Source of the DNA: a bacterium M00.F.Ca.ET.205.01.1.1
GTDB lineage: Bacteria > Pseudomonadota > Alphaproteobacteria > Rhizobiales > Rhizobiaceae
NCBI GenBank assembly: GCA_004791255.1
Contig: SRUQ01000004.1
Location: 200,031 to 264,030, forward strand
Reading direction: 5' to 3'
Length of the DNA stretch: 64,000 nucleotides
The notes beneath the pieces are model-generated. The model was not told the origin of the DNA, searched no databases, and saw only the letters and a list, made by a program, of their open reading frames with translations. The translations under genes and the position numbers were made by a program. This document shows positions 43,597 to 52,933 of this stretch, in pieces (within the stretch, counting starts at the first letter, position 1; each line of letters starts with the position of its first letter).

Positions 43597-43786
43597 GACT
43601 TCAAATCTTCCTCTGGAATCAATCCGGCAGTGCCGGGGCGGATTCATCAGAGGACTGCGGGGGGCGAATAGCCGATGCGGGCGCACAGCCGCAAAAGCTC
43701 CGCGCGCAACGTCCGCGGCGACGGCGTCACCGCCACCCCGAACGTGCAGACAAAGGTCGTCTCAGGAGCCATGGCCGCCACCTTAG

Positions 43787-43819
43787 AGCAAAGCATGCCC
43801 GAGGTGAACATGCTTTGCT
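43787..43819. terminator. Inverted repeat between prolyl oligopeptidase and aminotransferase genes
   Basis: AGCAAAGCATG and CATGCTTTGCT are perfect 11-bp arms around an 11-base loop, 23 bases beyond the peptidase stop on the minus strand. It probably ends that message; similar dyads are common between rhizobial genes. Confidence 0.5.
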
Positions 43820-43842
43820 TGGTGGCTTGGCAGACTTCTGCC

Positions 43843-45912
43843 TCAGGCCATCCCGCCCAGCGCCCGCTGCAGGAAGACGTATTTCATCGCCGTCTGCGCC
43901 GCTTGCGGCCGCCGGTCGCCACGGCCGCCATGGCCGCCCTCGGTCTCCTCGAAGAACAGCGCCTTGCCATGCCCGGCCTCCTGCAGCCGCGCAGCCATCT
44001 TGCGCGCATGGCCGGGATGGACGCGATCGTCGGCGGTCGAGGTGGTCAGCAGCACCGGCGGATAGTCGGCTTCGGCCTCGACATGCTGATAAGGCGAGTA
44101 GGCAGACAGCCACTTGGCGTCTGCCGGCTGCGAGGGATCGCCATATTCGGCCATCCACGAGGCGCCCGGCGGCAGTTCGGTGTAGCGCAGCATGTCGAGC
44201 AGCGGCACTTCGATAATGACGGCGCCGAACAGCTCCGGATGCTGCGTCAGCGACACGCCGGTCAGCAGCCCGCCATTCGAACCGCCCTGAATGCCGAGCG
44301 ATCCGGCCGTGGCAATGCCGCGTTTGACGATGTCCTGCGCCACTGCGGCGAAATCGTCAAAACCATTCTGGCGATTGCCTTTGAGAGCCGCCTGGTGCCA
44401 GGCCGGTCCAAACTCGCCGCCGCCGCGGATACAGGCCTGCACATAGGCATTGCCCTTCTCCAGCCACAGCCTGCCACGTACGCCAGCATAGCCGGGCTGC
44501 AGAGGCACTTCGAAACCGCCATAGCCATAGAGCAGCGTCGGCACCGGACCCTTCTGGTCGCGCCGCCTGACGACGAAATAGGGAATCATCGTGCCGTCCT
44601 TCGAGCGCGCCTCGAACTGTTCCGAGATCAGCGGCGAGGCATCGAAACGAGCCGGCTGAGACTTCACCGTGGCCAGCGTCTCGCCATCGTCATCGGACCA
44701 GATGATCGAGCTTGGCGTCAGGAAATCGGTGAAGGAGAACGAGACGGTCGAGCCGAAATGCTCGGCATGGCTGATGCCGACCGTGCCGTTCTCGGGCAAC
44801 GCCACCGGCTTCAGCGACCAGGCGCCCTCCCTGCGCTCGCAGGCAATGACCTTGCCGCGAACATTGTCCATCAGGTTGATGAACAGCCGGTCCTGCGTGC
44901 GGGTGATGCCAGCGATGGAGACGCGATGCGCCGGCGCCCACAAGGTCTCGATGGCCCCGAAACTGCCTGTTTCGACCCAATGCGCGAAATCGAGGGAGTA
45001 GAGCCCGTCCGGCTGGCACGCCGTGCCATCCGGCGCCATCCATGGCGTGCGCACCGCGAACACAAGCTGGTCCTTGAACAGCGCGGTGTCTGCAACGTCG
45101 TCAGGCAGCGGGATGCGGCGATTCTCGCCCGAAGGGAGGCTCAGGAAACTGTGCGATGCGAAGAAATTGAGCGATCGCGCCAGGAACAGATGACGCTTCT
45201 CGCCATCAAACTCGACGCCGGCGCCAACAGCGAGATCCTCTTTCCGACCCGCGAAAATCTCCATCGCGTCTTCCAGCTTCGTGCCGCGCTTCCAGAGCTT
45301 CACCACGCGCGGATAGCCGGATTCAGTCTGGTCGGCCTCTTCGAGTGCGGCCGAGACGATGACCGTATCCTCATCCAGCCAGCCGAAGCCCGACTTCGAG
45401 GCCGGTGCCTGAAAACCGCCATCCACGAAGGATTTGGAAGCGATGTCGAATTCGCGCATCACGCTGGCGTCGCCGCCATCGGGTGACATCGAGACCAGGC
45501 AGCGGTTGAAATCAGGGTAAAGCCTGCTGGCGCCGCCAAACACCCATTTGATCCCTTCCTTAGCCGCCAACTGGTCGAAGTCGATGATCGTCTCCCACTC
45601 AGGCTTGTCGGTCTTGTAGGAAGCGACCGTCGTGCGCCGCCACAGGCCGAGCGCATTGGTCTTGTCCTGCCAGAAATTATAGACATGGCCGGCAATGGCA
45701 TTGCCTGCTGCGATATTGTCCTCGGCCGTCATCAGGTCGAGCGCCGTTTCGAACAATGGCTGATAGGACGGATCGCCCTGCAATTCGCCAACCGTGACCT
45801 CGTTCTGGCGATGCACCCAGTCGAGCGCTTCCTTGCTTGTCCTCTCCTCCAGCCAGAGGAATTGGTCGCCGGCCTCCTGGGAGGGCTGGGCTTTGGTCGT
45901 CGAAGAGGTCAT
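43843..45912 (-). CDS. Prolyl oligopeptidase-family serine peptidase (S9A)
   Basis: The 689-residue protein has an N-terminal beta-propeller region (about 70-420) and a C-terminal alpha/beta hydrolase domain. The catalytic triad is visible: Ser545 in GIQGGSNGGLLTG, Asp628 or Asp629 in STADDRVHPGHA and His661 in EGGHGGRGD. YGYGGFEVPLQPGYAGVRGR is typical of the family. There is no signal peptide, so it should cut short proline-containing peptides in the cytoplasm. It lies downstream of two MFS genes on the same strand, 101 bp from the nearer. Confidence 0.93.
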   Translation of the reverse strand: MTSSTTKAQPSQEAGDQFLWLEERTSKEALDWVHRQNEVTVGELQGDPSYQPLFETALDLMTAEDNIAAGNAIAGHVYNFWQDKTNALGLWRRTTVASYKTDKPEWETIIDFDQLAAKEGIKWVFGGASRLYPDFNRCLVSMSPDGGDASVMREFDIASKSFVDGGFQAPASKSGFGWLDEDTVIVSAALEEADQTESGYPRVVKLWKRGTKLEDAMEIFAGRKEDLAVGAGVEFDGEKRHLFLARSLNFFASHSFLSLPSGENRRIPLPDDVADTALFKDQLVFAVRTPWMAPDGTACQPDGLYSLDFAHWVETGSFGAIETLWAPAHRVSIAGITRTQDRLFINLMDNVRGKVIACERREGAWSLKPVALPENGTVGISHAEHFGSTVSFSFTDFLTPSSIIWSDDDGETLATVKSQPARFDASPLISEQFEARSKDGTMIPYFVVRRRDQKGPVPTLLYGYGGFEVPLQPGYAGVRGRLWLEKGNAYVQACIRGGGEFGPAWHQAALKGNRQNGFDDFAAVAQDIVKRGIATAGSLGIQGGSNGGLLTGVSLTQHPELFGAVIIEVPLLDMLRYTELPPGASWMAEYGDPSQPADAKWLSAYSPYQHVEAEADYPPVLLTTSTADDRVHPGHARKMAARLQEAGHGKALFFEETEGGHGGRGDRRPQAAQTAMKYVFLQRALGGMA

Positions 45913-46013
45913 GCAATTCTCCGGAGTTTTTTTGGGCGGCCTCGCCTACATCGCGTCAGCGGCGTCTACATTCAAGATGCGATATGGCCTTTTGCGGCAC
46001 CCGCGACGTTGCT

Positions 46014-47174
46014 TCACAGCACCCGCCGGCGGATAAGCGTCGCCAGCGCCAGCGTGGCGCAGATCGCGCCGAGCGTGACCGGCAGGCCGCCAGCGCCGAG
46101 CACATCCATCACGCCACCGGTGAGCGGCGGCACCAGAATGCCGCCGACGCCCCACATCAGCGAAAACGCCGCATTGCCGGCGACCAGCACCGAACCGGTG
46201 AAGCGCTCGCCGAGCTCAATGATCGACATCGTATAGATGCCGTAGGACACCGCGCCCCAGACGAAGACGCAGGGCCAGATCAGCGGCGTTTCGATCAGCA
46301 GCGGCAGCAGCACGCAGCCGAGCAACGTCAGCAACACGCAGATGAACCGTACCAGGCGCGCGCTCAGCCGCTCGGCCAACAGGCCAAGCGGCACCTGCAT
46401 GGCGATGTTGCCGGCGATCATGACTGACAGCAGCGCCGACATGCGCGCCTCCGCAATGCCATAATGCGTGCCGTAGACGGGCAGCAACGCCAGCACAGCC
46501 TGCTCGAAGCCGGCGGCCACGACCACCGCCGACAGAAGCAGCCAGGCGAGCGGCATGAAACCCATTACCGAAACCTGATGCCCGGCCTCGTCCACCCTAG
46601 GCAGACGCGGCAGTACCGAAGCCAGGCAGATGCCGCACAGGACGAAGGCGGCAATTCCGACCAGGAATGGTGGCCAGCCTTCGGTACCGACGGCAAGCAG
46701 GCAAAGCGGGCCGGTGGCGAAACCGGCCGAAATGATCGTCGAATAGACGCCCATGATGCGGCCGCGCCGCGCCGGCGGCGCCAGCGCTATCACCCAGATT
46801 TCGCTCAAGACATAGAGCGGGTTGGTCACCACGCCGATCAGGAAGCGCAGGGGAAACCAGAGATAGACATTCTGCGTCCAGCCGATCAGCGCCAGCACAA
46901 CAGCCGAAAGCGCGGCGCAAGTGAGTGCCGTGCGCCCTGCCCCGAACCGCCGTGCCAGTCCGGGGATCAGCGGCGAGGACAGCATGAAACCGATCGGCGT
47001 CATCGCCGCCGACAGGCCGATCATCGCCGGCGAGACGCCTTGCCGCTGCAGGATGAAGCTCAGCAGCGGATAGGACAGCCCTTGCGCGATGGCGAACACC
47101 GAGACGGTCGCGATGACGCCGGTGATCGCGGCCCACTGCATCGTCTCGTCGCTTTTCGTTTCCGCCAGGTCCAT
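46014..47174 (-). CDS. MFS transporter, copy 1
   Basis: The 386-residue protein has twelve predicted helices in two halves and resembles the UMF/YcaD-like MFS group: LSYPLLSFILQRQGVSPAMI, the loop with APPARRGRIMGVYSTI and a late YGIYTMSIIELGERFTGSVL. Substrate is unknown. It is about 35-40 percent alike by eye to the next gene upstream, pointing to a tandem duplication. Confidence 0.88.
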   Translation of the reverse strand: MDLAETKSDETMQWAAITGVIATVSVFAIAQGLSYPLLSFILQRQGVSPAMIGLSAAMTPIGFMLSSPLIPGLARRFGAGRTALTCAALSAVVLALIGWTQNVYLWFPLRFLIGVVTNPLYVLSEIWVIALAPPARRGRIMGVYSTIISAGFATGPLCLLAVGTEGWPPFLVGIAAFVLCGICLASVLPRLPRVDEAGHQVSVMGFMPLAWLLLSAVVVAAGFEQAVLALLPVYGTHYGIAEARMSALLSVMIAGNIAMQVPLGLLAERLSARLVRFICVLLTLLGCVLLPLLIETPLIWPCVFVWGAVSYGIYTMSIIELGERFTGSVLVAGNAAFSLMWGVGGILVPPLTGGVMDVLGAGGLPVTLGAICATLALATLIRRRVL

Positions 47175-47265
47175 GATCCACACCGCTGTATCAGAGCCTT
47201 ACCGGTTTGGTCCGGCGGCCGTAAGCCCCGCTGCCCGAACATAGGCTTGCTCCAGCCAAACCCTG

Positions 47266-48441
47266 TCAGGAGCCTTTACGGCTGGCCGATCTATAGAGCG
47301 CGAAAGCGATCAGCAGAGCGTCGAGACTAACGATCACAACCGGCAATCCCAGCGGCCCGATCGCCTGCATCAGCAGGCCGGCACCGGGCGGGCCGACAAT
47401 GCCGCCAACACCCCACAACAGCGCGAAAGCCGAATTGCCGGTGACCAGCAGCGAGCCCTTGAAGCGGCTGCCGAGTTCGACCAGCGCCATTGTGTACACG
47501 CCATAGCCGACCGCGCCCATCACCAGAAGCACGCCCCAGATCAGCGGCGTGGTGATCAGCGCCGGCATCAGGACCGCGCAAGTCGTGGTCGCCACCGCGC
47601 AGGCCAGGATCATGGGGCGGCCACCGAAGCGCTCGGCGAGCAGGCCAAGCGGAATCTGCAGCAGGATGTTGCCGAGGGAAAGCGCCATCACCAGCGCGGC
47701 GAGTACGGCTTCCGGCAGGCCGTAGCCGGCGCCGAAGACCGGGACCAGCGCATAGGTGCCTTGCTGGACGGCGGCCGAGACCAGCACGGCCAAAAGCAGC
47801 GCCGGCGCCAGCCGGGCAAAGCCGACAAAGCTGCCGGCGGGCTGGCCGTCATCCTCGAAACCACTGAGCTTTGAGGAGACAAGGCGCAGAATGACGGCGC
47901 AAAGTACGAAACCGCCAATGCCGACGCTGAAAGGCGCCCAGCCCTCTATGCCGACAAAGGTCAGGGTGAACGGACCTGCCGAATAGCCGGCGCCCATCAG
48001 CGTGTTGAACACGCCCATCACCCGCCCGCGCCGCGACGGCGGCGCCAATGACAGCGCCCAGACCTCGCCGAGGATGTAGAGCGGGTTGATCACGACACCG
48101 ATGATGAAGCGGATGACGTACCAGGCCACCCAGTTCTGCAGGTAACCGATGCCGAGGAAGCACAGCGCGCCAATCAGCGAGCAGCCGACCGCCAGGTTTC
48201 TGGCGCCGACCAGCCGCACCGCCGCCGGCACGAAAGAGGCCGACAGGATCAGCCCAAGCGGCATCATGGCCGCCGACAGGCCGATCAGCCCGGGTGACAT
48301 GCCCTGCTTCTGCATCAGAAGCGTGAACAGAGGCGAGCTCAACCCTTGCGCCGCGCCGAACATGGCAAGTGCAGCGGTGACGCCGGCGAGCGCTGCCCAC
48401 TGCGTCCCCGATTCGCTTTCCGCGGCGTTGGTTGCGACCAT
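47266..48441 (-). CDS. MFS transporter, copy 2
   Basis: The 391-residue protein has twelve helices and the same signature blocks as copy 1: LSSPLFTLLMQKQGMSPGLI, APPSRRGRVMGVFNTLMGAG and YGVYTMALVELGSRFKGSLL. A GGAAG site 5 bases before the ATG supports this start. It precedes copy 1 by 91 bp on the same strand and is divergent from the mttB-type gene. Confidence 0.88.
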   Translation of the reverse strand: MVATNAAESESGTQWAALAGVTAALAMFGAAQGLSSPLFTLLMQKQGMSPGLIGLSAAMMPLGLILSASFVPAAVRLVGARNLAVGCSLIGALCFLGIGYLQNWVAWYVIRFIIGVVINPLYILGEVWALSLAPPSRRGRVMGVFNTLMGAGYSAGPFTLTFVGIEGWAPFSVGIGGFVLCAVILRLVSSKLSGFEDDGQPAGSFVGFARLAPALLLAVLVSAAVQQGTYALVPVFGAGYGLPEAVLAALVMALSLGNILLQIPLGLLAERFGGRPMILACAVATTTCAVLMPALITTPLIWGVLLVMGAVGYGVYTMALVELGSRFKGSLLVTGNSAFALLWGVGGIVGPPGAGLLMQAIGPLGLPVVIVSLDALLIAFALYRSASRKGS

Positions 48442-48453
48442 GCCATCTTCCAA

Positions 48454-48483
48454 GTGAGGTGCCGGCTGACCGGCACCCCTCAC
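48454..48483 (-). promoter_or_regulatory. Hairpin in the leader of MFS copy 2
   Basis: GTGAGGTGCCGG and CCGGCACCCCTCAC pair with one two-base bulge around CTGA, ending 12 bases before the start codon. So stable a stem beside the ribosome site could limit translation or mark a regulatory leader. Confidence 0.35.
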
Positions 48484-48690
48484 CAGCTACCGGTTCGACC
48501 AGGGCAAGCAAAGGGCCGCCAAGTGAATTCCGCTTGCGCCAACAAGGCCATGCTGATCGGGGCAATGCCGCCGCCACGCAACTGCCCTCCCGGCATGTCG
48601 CTTCCCTCGTCCTAGTGGTCGCAGCCTCCTCATCCGCAACCTAGCCGCCGGTCCATTATGCGGCCACTTTCGCATTCTTTGAGGCTTGTC

Positions 48691-50268
48691 ATGACCGCTG
48701 CCCTTCAACCCGCCGAACCGGCTTTGGCAACAGATCGCGCCCGCCGCGGCGGGCGCGCCGGAAAGCGCGCCGGCGGCTCGGCCGCATTCGAGCAGCCGGC
48801 TTTCCGACAGCTCAGGAATCCGCTCACGCCAACCAAGCTGGTCTCGGACGACGAGCTGGAATCGATCCATCTTGCCTCCTTGCGCGTGCTGAAGGAAATC
48901 GGCGTCGACGTTCTGCACGACGAGGCTCGCCGCATCATGAAGGCGCATGGCGCCGACGTGCGCGACGGCAGCGAGCGCGTGCGCTTCGACAGCGACATGA
49001 TCCTCGAACTCGTCTCGCACTGCCCTTCGGAATTCACCCTGCATGCTCGCAACCCGGCGCACAATCTGCGTTTCGGCGGCAACAACGTCATTCTGTCGAT
49101 GATGGCGTCGGCGCCCAACTGTTCCGACCTCGATCGCGGACGGCGGCCCGGCAACCAGGCCGACTACCGCAACTTCCTGCGGCTGGCGCAGATGCACAAC
49201 ATCCTGAACTGCACCGGGGGCTACCCGGTGGAGCCGATCGACATCCATCCGTCGGTGCGGCACCTCGAATGCGTCCGCGATCTCGCCGTGCTGACCGACA
49301 AGGTGTTCCACATCTATTCGCTAGGCAAGGAGCGCAATGTCGACGGCATCGAGATCACCCGTATCGCGCGCGGCATCAGCCACGAGCAATTGCTCGAAGA
49401 GCCCTCGGTCTTCACCATCATCAACACCAATTCGCCGCTGAAACTCGATGTGCCGATGATGGAAGGCATCATCCAGATGTCGAGCAAGGGTCAGGTCGTC
49501 ATCGTCACGCCGTTCACCCTGTCGGGCGCCATGGCGCCGGTAACCATCGCCGGCGCGCTGGTGCAGCAGAATGCCGAAGCGCTGTCCGGCATCGCCTTTG
49601 CCCAGATGGTCAGGAAGGGAGCGCCGGTCGGCTATGGCGGTTTCACCTCCAATGTCGACATGAAATCGGGCGCGCCAGCCTTCGGCACGCCCGAATACAT
49701 GAAGGCGCAGCTCGTCGGCGGCCAGCTCGCCCGCCGCTACAACATCCCCTACCGCACCTCCAACACCTGCGCCGCCAACACGGTCGACGCACAGGCCGCC
49801 TATGAAAGCGTCTTTTCGCTGTGGGGCGCCATTCAGGGCGGCGGCAATCTGATGATGCATGGCGCCGGCTGGCTTGAGGGCGGGCTGCGCTGCTCCTACG
49901 AAAAGACCATCCTCGACATCGATCTCCTGCAGATGGTGGCCGAATTCCTGACGCCGCTCGACCTGTCCGAAGATGCGCTGGGCTTCGACGCCATCCAGTC
50001 GGTCGGCCCCGGCGGCCATTTCTTCGGCACCCAGCACACGCAGGACCGCTACAAGACCGCGTTCTATTCGCCTGTCGTTTCCGACTGGCGCAACTTCGAA
50101 AGCTGGGCCGAGGCAGGCTCGCCGACCGCGATGGAAAGGACCAACAAGGTCTGGAAGGAAAGGCTCGCCTCCTACGACGAGCCCCACATGGACCCCGCCA
50201 TCCGCGAGGAACTGAACGCCTTCATCGAAAAGCGCACCGCCGAAGGCGGCGCGCCGACGGATTTTTGA
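48691..50268 (+). CDS. MttB-family (trimethylamine methyltransferase-like) methyltransferase
   Basis: The 525-residue protein matches the MttB superfamily barrel (LRVLKEIGVDVLHDEARRIM, MMASAPNCSDLDRGRRPGNQ, IINTNSPLKLDVPMMEGIIQ, PYRTSNTCAANTVDAQAAYE). True trimethylamine MttB has pyrrolysine encoded by an in-frame TAG; here the frame has none, so this is a non-pyrrolysine member. Characterised members of that kind move a methyl group from glycine betaine, proline betaine or carnitine to a corrinoid protein. No corrinoid protein gene is adjacent. It heads an operon with a DMGDH-like flavoprotein and a DddP-like protein, which points to breakdown of a methylated onium compound. A GAGG site precedes ATG 48691. 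Confidence 0.9.
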   Translation: MTAALQPAEPALATDRARRGGRAGKRAGGSAAFEQPAFRQLRNPLTPTKLVSDDELESIHLASLRVLKEIGVDVLHDEARRIMKAHGADVRDGSERVRFDSDMILELVSHCPSEFTLHARNPAHNLRFGGNNVILSMMASAPNCSDLDRGRRPGNQADYRNFLRLAQMHNILNCTGGYPVEPIDIHPSVRHLECVRDLAVLTDKVFHIYSLGKERNVDGIEITRIARGISHEQLLEEPSVFTIINTNSPLKLDVPMMEGIIQMSSKGQVVIVTPFTLSGAMAPVTIAGALVQQNAEALSGIAFAQMVRKGAPVGYGGFTSNVDMKSGAPAFGTPEYMKAQLVGGQLARRYNIPYRTSNTCAANTVDAQAAYESVFSLWGAIQGGGNLMMHGAGWLEGGLRCSYEKTILDIDLLQMVAEFLTPLDLSEDALGFDAIQSVGPGGHFFGTQHTQDRYKTAFYSPVVSDWRNFESWAEAGSPTAMERTNKVWKERLASYDEPHMDPAIREELNAFIEKRTAEGGAPTDF

Positions 50269-50353
50269 TCTGCTTGATGAATAGGCGACCACCCACTCCG
50301 TCGAGCTTCGCCGCGCTCACCCAACTAACTCTCCAAGAACGGATCTATCTCCT

Positions 50354-52924
50354 ATGAAATCTCACGTAAAAGCGGTTGTCATCGGCGGCGGCGTCGTCGG
50401 CTGTTCGGTGCTCTACCATCTGGCGAAGGCCGGCTGGACCGACATCATGCTGATCGAGCGTTCGGAACTCACTTCCGGCTCGTCCTGGCATGCGGCGGGC
50501 GGCTTCCACACGCTGAACGGCGATCCGAACGTCGCCAAACTGCAGGCCTACACGGTGCAGCTTTACAAGGAGATCGAGGAAATATCGGGCCAGTCCTGCT
50601 CGCTGCACCTGACCGGCGGCGTGATGATGGCCGATACGCCCGAGCGCATGGACTTCCTGCGCCTGGCCCACGCCAAGGGCCGCTATCTCGGCATGGACAC
50701 CGAGCTGATCACCCCGTCCGAAGCCAAGGCGATGTTCCCGCTGATGGACGAGAGCAATTTCGTCGGCGCCATGTGGGACCCGGTCGAAGGCCATCTCGAC
50801 CCCTCGGGCACCACCATCGCCTATTCCAAGGCGGCGAAAAAACTCGGGGCCGAGATCGTGCTGCGCAACCGCGTCGTCGACTTGACGCAGCAGCCGGACG
50901 GTACCTGGAACGTCGTCACCGAACAGGGCACGGTCCACGCCGAGCATATCGTCAACTGCGGCGGACTATGGGCGCGCGAGATCGGCCGCATGGTCGGCGT
51001 CGAACTGCCGGTTCTGGCGATGGAGCACATGTACCTGCTCACCGAGCCGATGCCGGAGGTCGAGGAATTCAACAAGTCGACCGGCCGCGAAATGATCGGC
51101 GTGCTCGACTTCAAGGGCGAGATTTACACCCGCCAGGAGCGCAACGGCATCCTGCTCGGCACCTATGAAAAGGCCTGCAAGCCGTGGTCGCCGGTCAACA
51201 CGCCGTGGGATTTCGGCCACGAACTGCTGCCGCCGGATCTGGACCGCATCGCACCGTCGCTGGAGATCGGCTTCAAGCATTTCCCCGGCATCGAAAAGGC
51301 CGGCATCAAACAGATCATCAACGGCCCCTTCACCTTCGCGCTCGACGGCAACCCGCTGGTCGGACCGGTCCAGGGCCTGACCAATTTCTGGTGCGCCTGC
51401 GCCGTCATGGCCGGCTTCAGCCAGGGCGGCGGCGTCGGTCTCGCACTGTCCAACTGGATGGTGCATGGCGATCCCGGTTTCGACGTCTGGGGCATGGATG
51501 TCGCCCGCTTCGGCGAATGGGCCGGCCTGCGCTACACCAACGCCAAGGTGCGCGAAAACTATTCGCGCCGCTTCTCGATCCGCTTCCCCAACGAGGAATT
51601 GCCGGCCGCTCGTCCGGCGCAGACGACGCCGCTCTACGACACGATGCTGGCCAACAACGCCGTCATGGGCGATAGCTGGGGTCTGGAAACCCCGCTCTGG
51701 TTCGCGCCGAAGGGCAAGGAGCCCAAGGACGTCGTTTCCTTCCACCGCTCGAACGATTTCGGACCGATCGGCGAAGAAGTGCGTGCCACCCGCGAGAGCG
51801 TTGGCGTCACTGAGATCGCCAACTTCGCCAAATATGAGGTCTCTGGGCCGGCCGCCGAGGATTTCCTGGACCGGCTGATGACCAATCGCATGCCGAAGAC
51901 CGGTCGCATCGTGCTGACGCCGATGGTCAACGAATTCGGCAAACTGATCGGCGACTTCACCATCGCCAAGGCTGGTGAAGAGCGCTTCATGATCTGGGGC
52001 TCGTCGGCGGCGCAGAAATACCACATGCGCTGGTTCGAAAAGCACCTGCCCAAGGACGGTTCGGTGCGCATCCACCGCTTCGACCAGACGCTCGTCGGCC
52101 TCTCGATTGCGGGACCGAAATCGCGGGACCTGCTGCAGAAACTTGTCGATGTCGATGTCTCGACCAAGGCCTTCCGCTTCATGGACTTCCGCGAGATGGC
52201 CGTCGGCGGCGCGCCCTGCCTGGTCAACCGCATCACCTATACCGGCGACCTCGGTTACGAAATCTGGATGGCGCCCGCCTACCAGCGGCTGGTTTATAAG
52301 GCGATCAAGGACGCCGGCGAGGAATTCGGCATCGTCGATTTTGGCATGCGCGCTTTGCTGTCGATGCGTCTCGAAAAGAACTTCCCGACCTGGTACCGCG
52401 AATTGCGGCCCATCTACGGACCGTTTGAAGGCTCGATGGACCGCTTCATCAAGCTGGAGAAGAACGACTTCATCGGCCGCGACGCCGCTGCCAAGGAGCA
52501 TGCCGAAGGGCCGAAGCTGCGCCGCGTTTCCTTCATCGTCGATGCGGCCGATGCCGATGTGATGGGCGACGAGCCGATCTGGGCCAAGGTCAGCAAGGAC
52601 TACGGCACGGTGGAAAAGCCGCATGGCTACGGCGCGCCGCGTTTTGACACTTCCGGCAAGGAAGTACGCGGTTCCAAGGCCGCCGAGGGCGCTTCCGCCG
52701 TCCGCGGCATCGTCGATGGCGACTGGCGCGTGGTCGGCTGGGTGACATCGGGCGGCTATGCGCACTACGTCCAGAAGTCGATGGCGCAGGGCTACGTTCC
52801 TGCGGCACTGGCCGAGGATGAAAGCGCCGGCTTGTTCGAGATCGAGATTCTCGGCCACCGCCGTCCGGCCCGCATCAATGTCGAGGCGCCGTTCGACCCG
52901 AGCGGCGAGAAGATGCGGACCTGA
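50354..52924 (+). CDS. Dimethylglycine/sarcosine dehydrogenase-like flavoprotein with GcvT domain
   Basis: The 856-residue protein has a FAD-binding oxidase domain at about 1-370 (VVIGGGVVGCSVLYHLAKAG) with the GSSWHAAGGFHTLNG block, whose His usually holds FAD covalently. A short middle domain follows, then a folate-binding GcvT domain from about 430 to the end (YEVSGPAAEDFLDRLMTNRM, ITYTGDLGYEIWM, GMRALLSMRLEKNFPTWYRE). Enzymes of this build oxidise N-methyl groups of dimethylglycine or sarcosine and pass the one-carbon unit to tetrahydrofolate. It follows the MttB-like gene by 85 bp and precedes the DddP-like gene by 9 bp. The true substrate may be another methylamine. Confidence 0.92.
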   Translation: MKSHVKAVVIGGGVVGCSVLYHLAKAGWTDIMLIERSELTSGSSWHAAGGFHTLNGDPNVAKLQAYTVQLYKEIEEISGQSCSLHLTGGVMMADTPERMDFLRLAHAKGRYLGMDTELITPSEAKAMFPLMDESNFVGAMWDPVEGHLDPSGTTIAYSKAAKKLGAEIVLRNRVVDLTQQPDGTWNVVTEQGTVHAEHIVNCGGLWAREIGRMVGVELPVLAMEHMYLLTEPMPEVEEFNKSTGREMIGVLDFKGEIYTRQERNGILLGTYEKACKPWSPVNTPWDFGHELLPPDLDRIAPSLEIGFKHFPGIEKAGIKQIINGPFTFALDGNPLVGPVQGLTNFWCACAVMAGFSQGGGVGLALSNWMVHGDPGFDVWGMDVARFGEWAGLRYTNAKVRENYSRRFSIRFPNEELPAARPAQTTPLYDTMLANNAVMGDSWGLETPLWFAPKGKEPKDVVSFHRSNDFGPIGEEVRATRESVGVTEIANFAKYEVSGPAAEDFLDRLMTNRMPKTGRIVLTPMVNEFGKLIGDFTIAKAGEERFMIWGSSAAQKYHMRWFEKHLPKDGSVRIHRFDQTLVGLSIAGPKSRDLLQKLVDVDVSTKAFRFMDFREMAVGGAPCLVNRITYTGDLGYEIWMAPAYQRLVYKAIKDAGEEFGIVDFGMRALLSMRLEKNFPTWYRELRPIYGPFEGSMDRFIKLEKNDFIGRDAAAKEHAEGPKLRRVSFIVDAADADVMGDEPIWAKVSKDYGTVEKPHGYGAPRFDTSGKEVRGSKAAEGASAVRGIVDGDWRVVGWVTSGGYAHYVQKSMAQGYVPAALAEDESAGLFEIEILGHRRPARINVEAPFDPSGEKMRT

Positions 52925-52933
52925 GGTTCGACC

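Noticed and set aside
48691..50268. Pyrrolysine-encoding TAG in the MttB-like gene
   Set aside because: The frame has no internal stop, so this is a non-pyrrolysine member of the family.
50269..50353. Glycine riboswitch before the DMGDH-like gene
   Set aside because: Only 85 bases are available and no tandem aptamer features are present.
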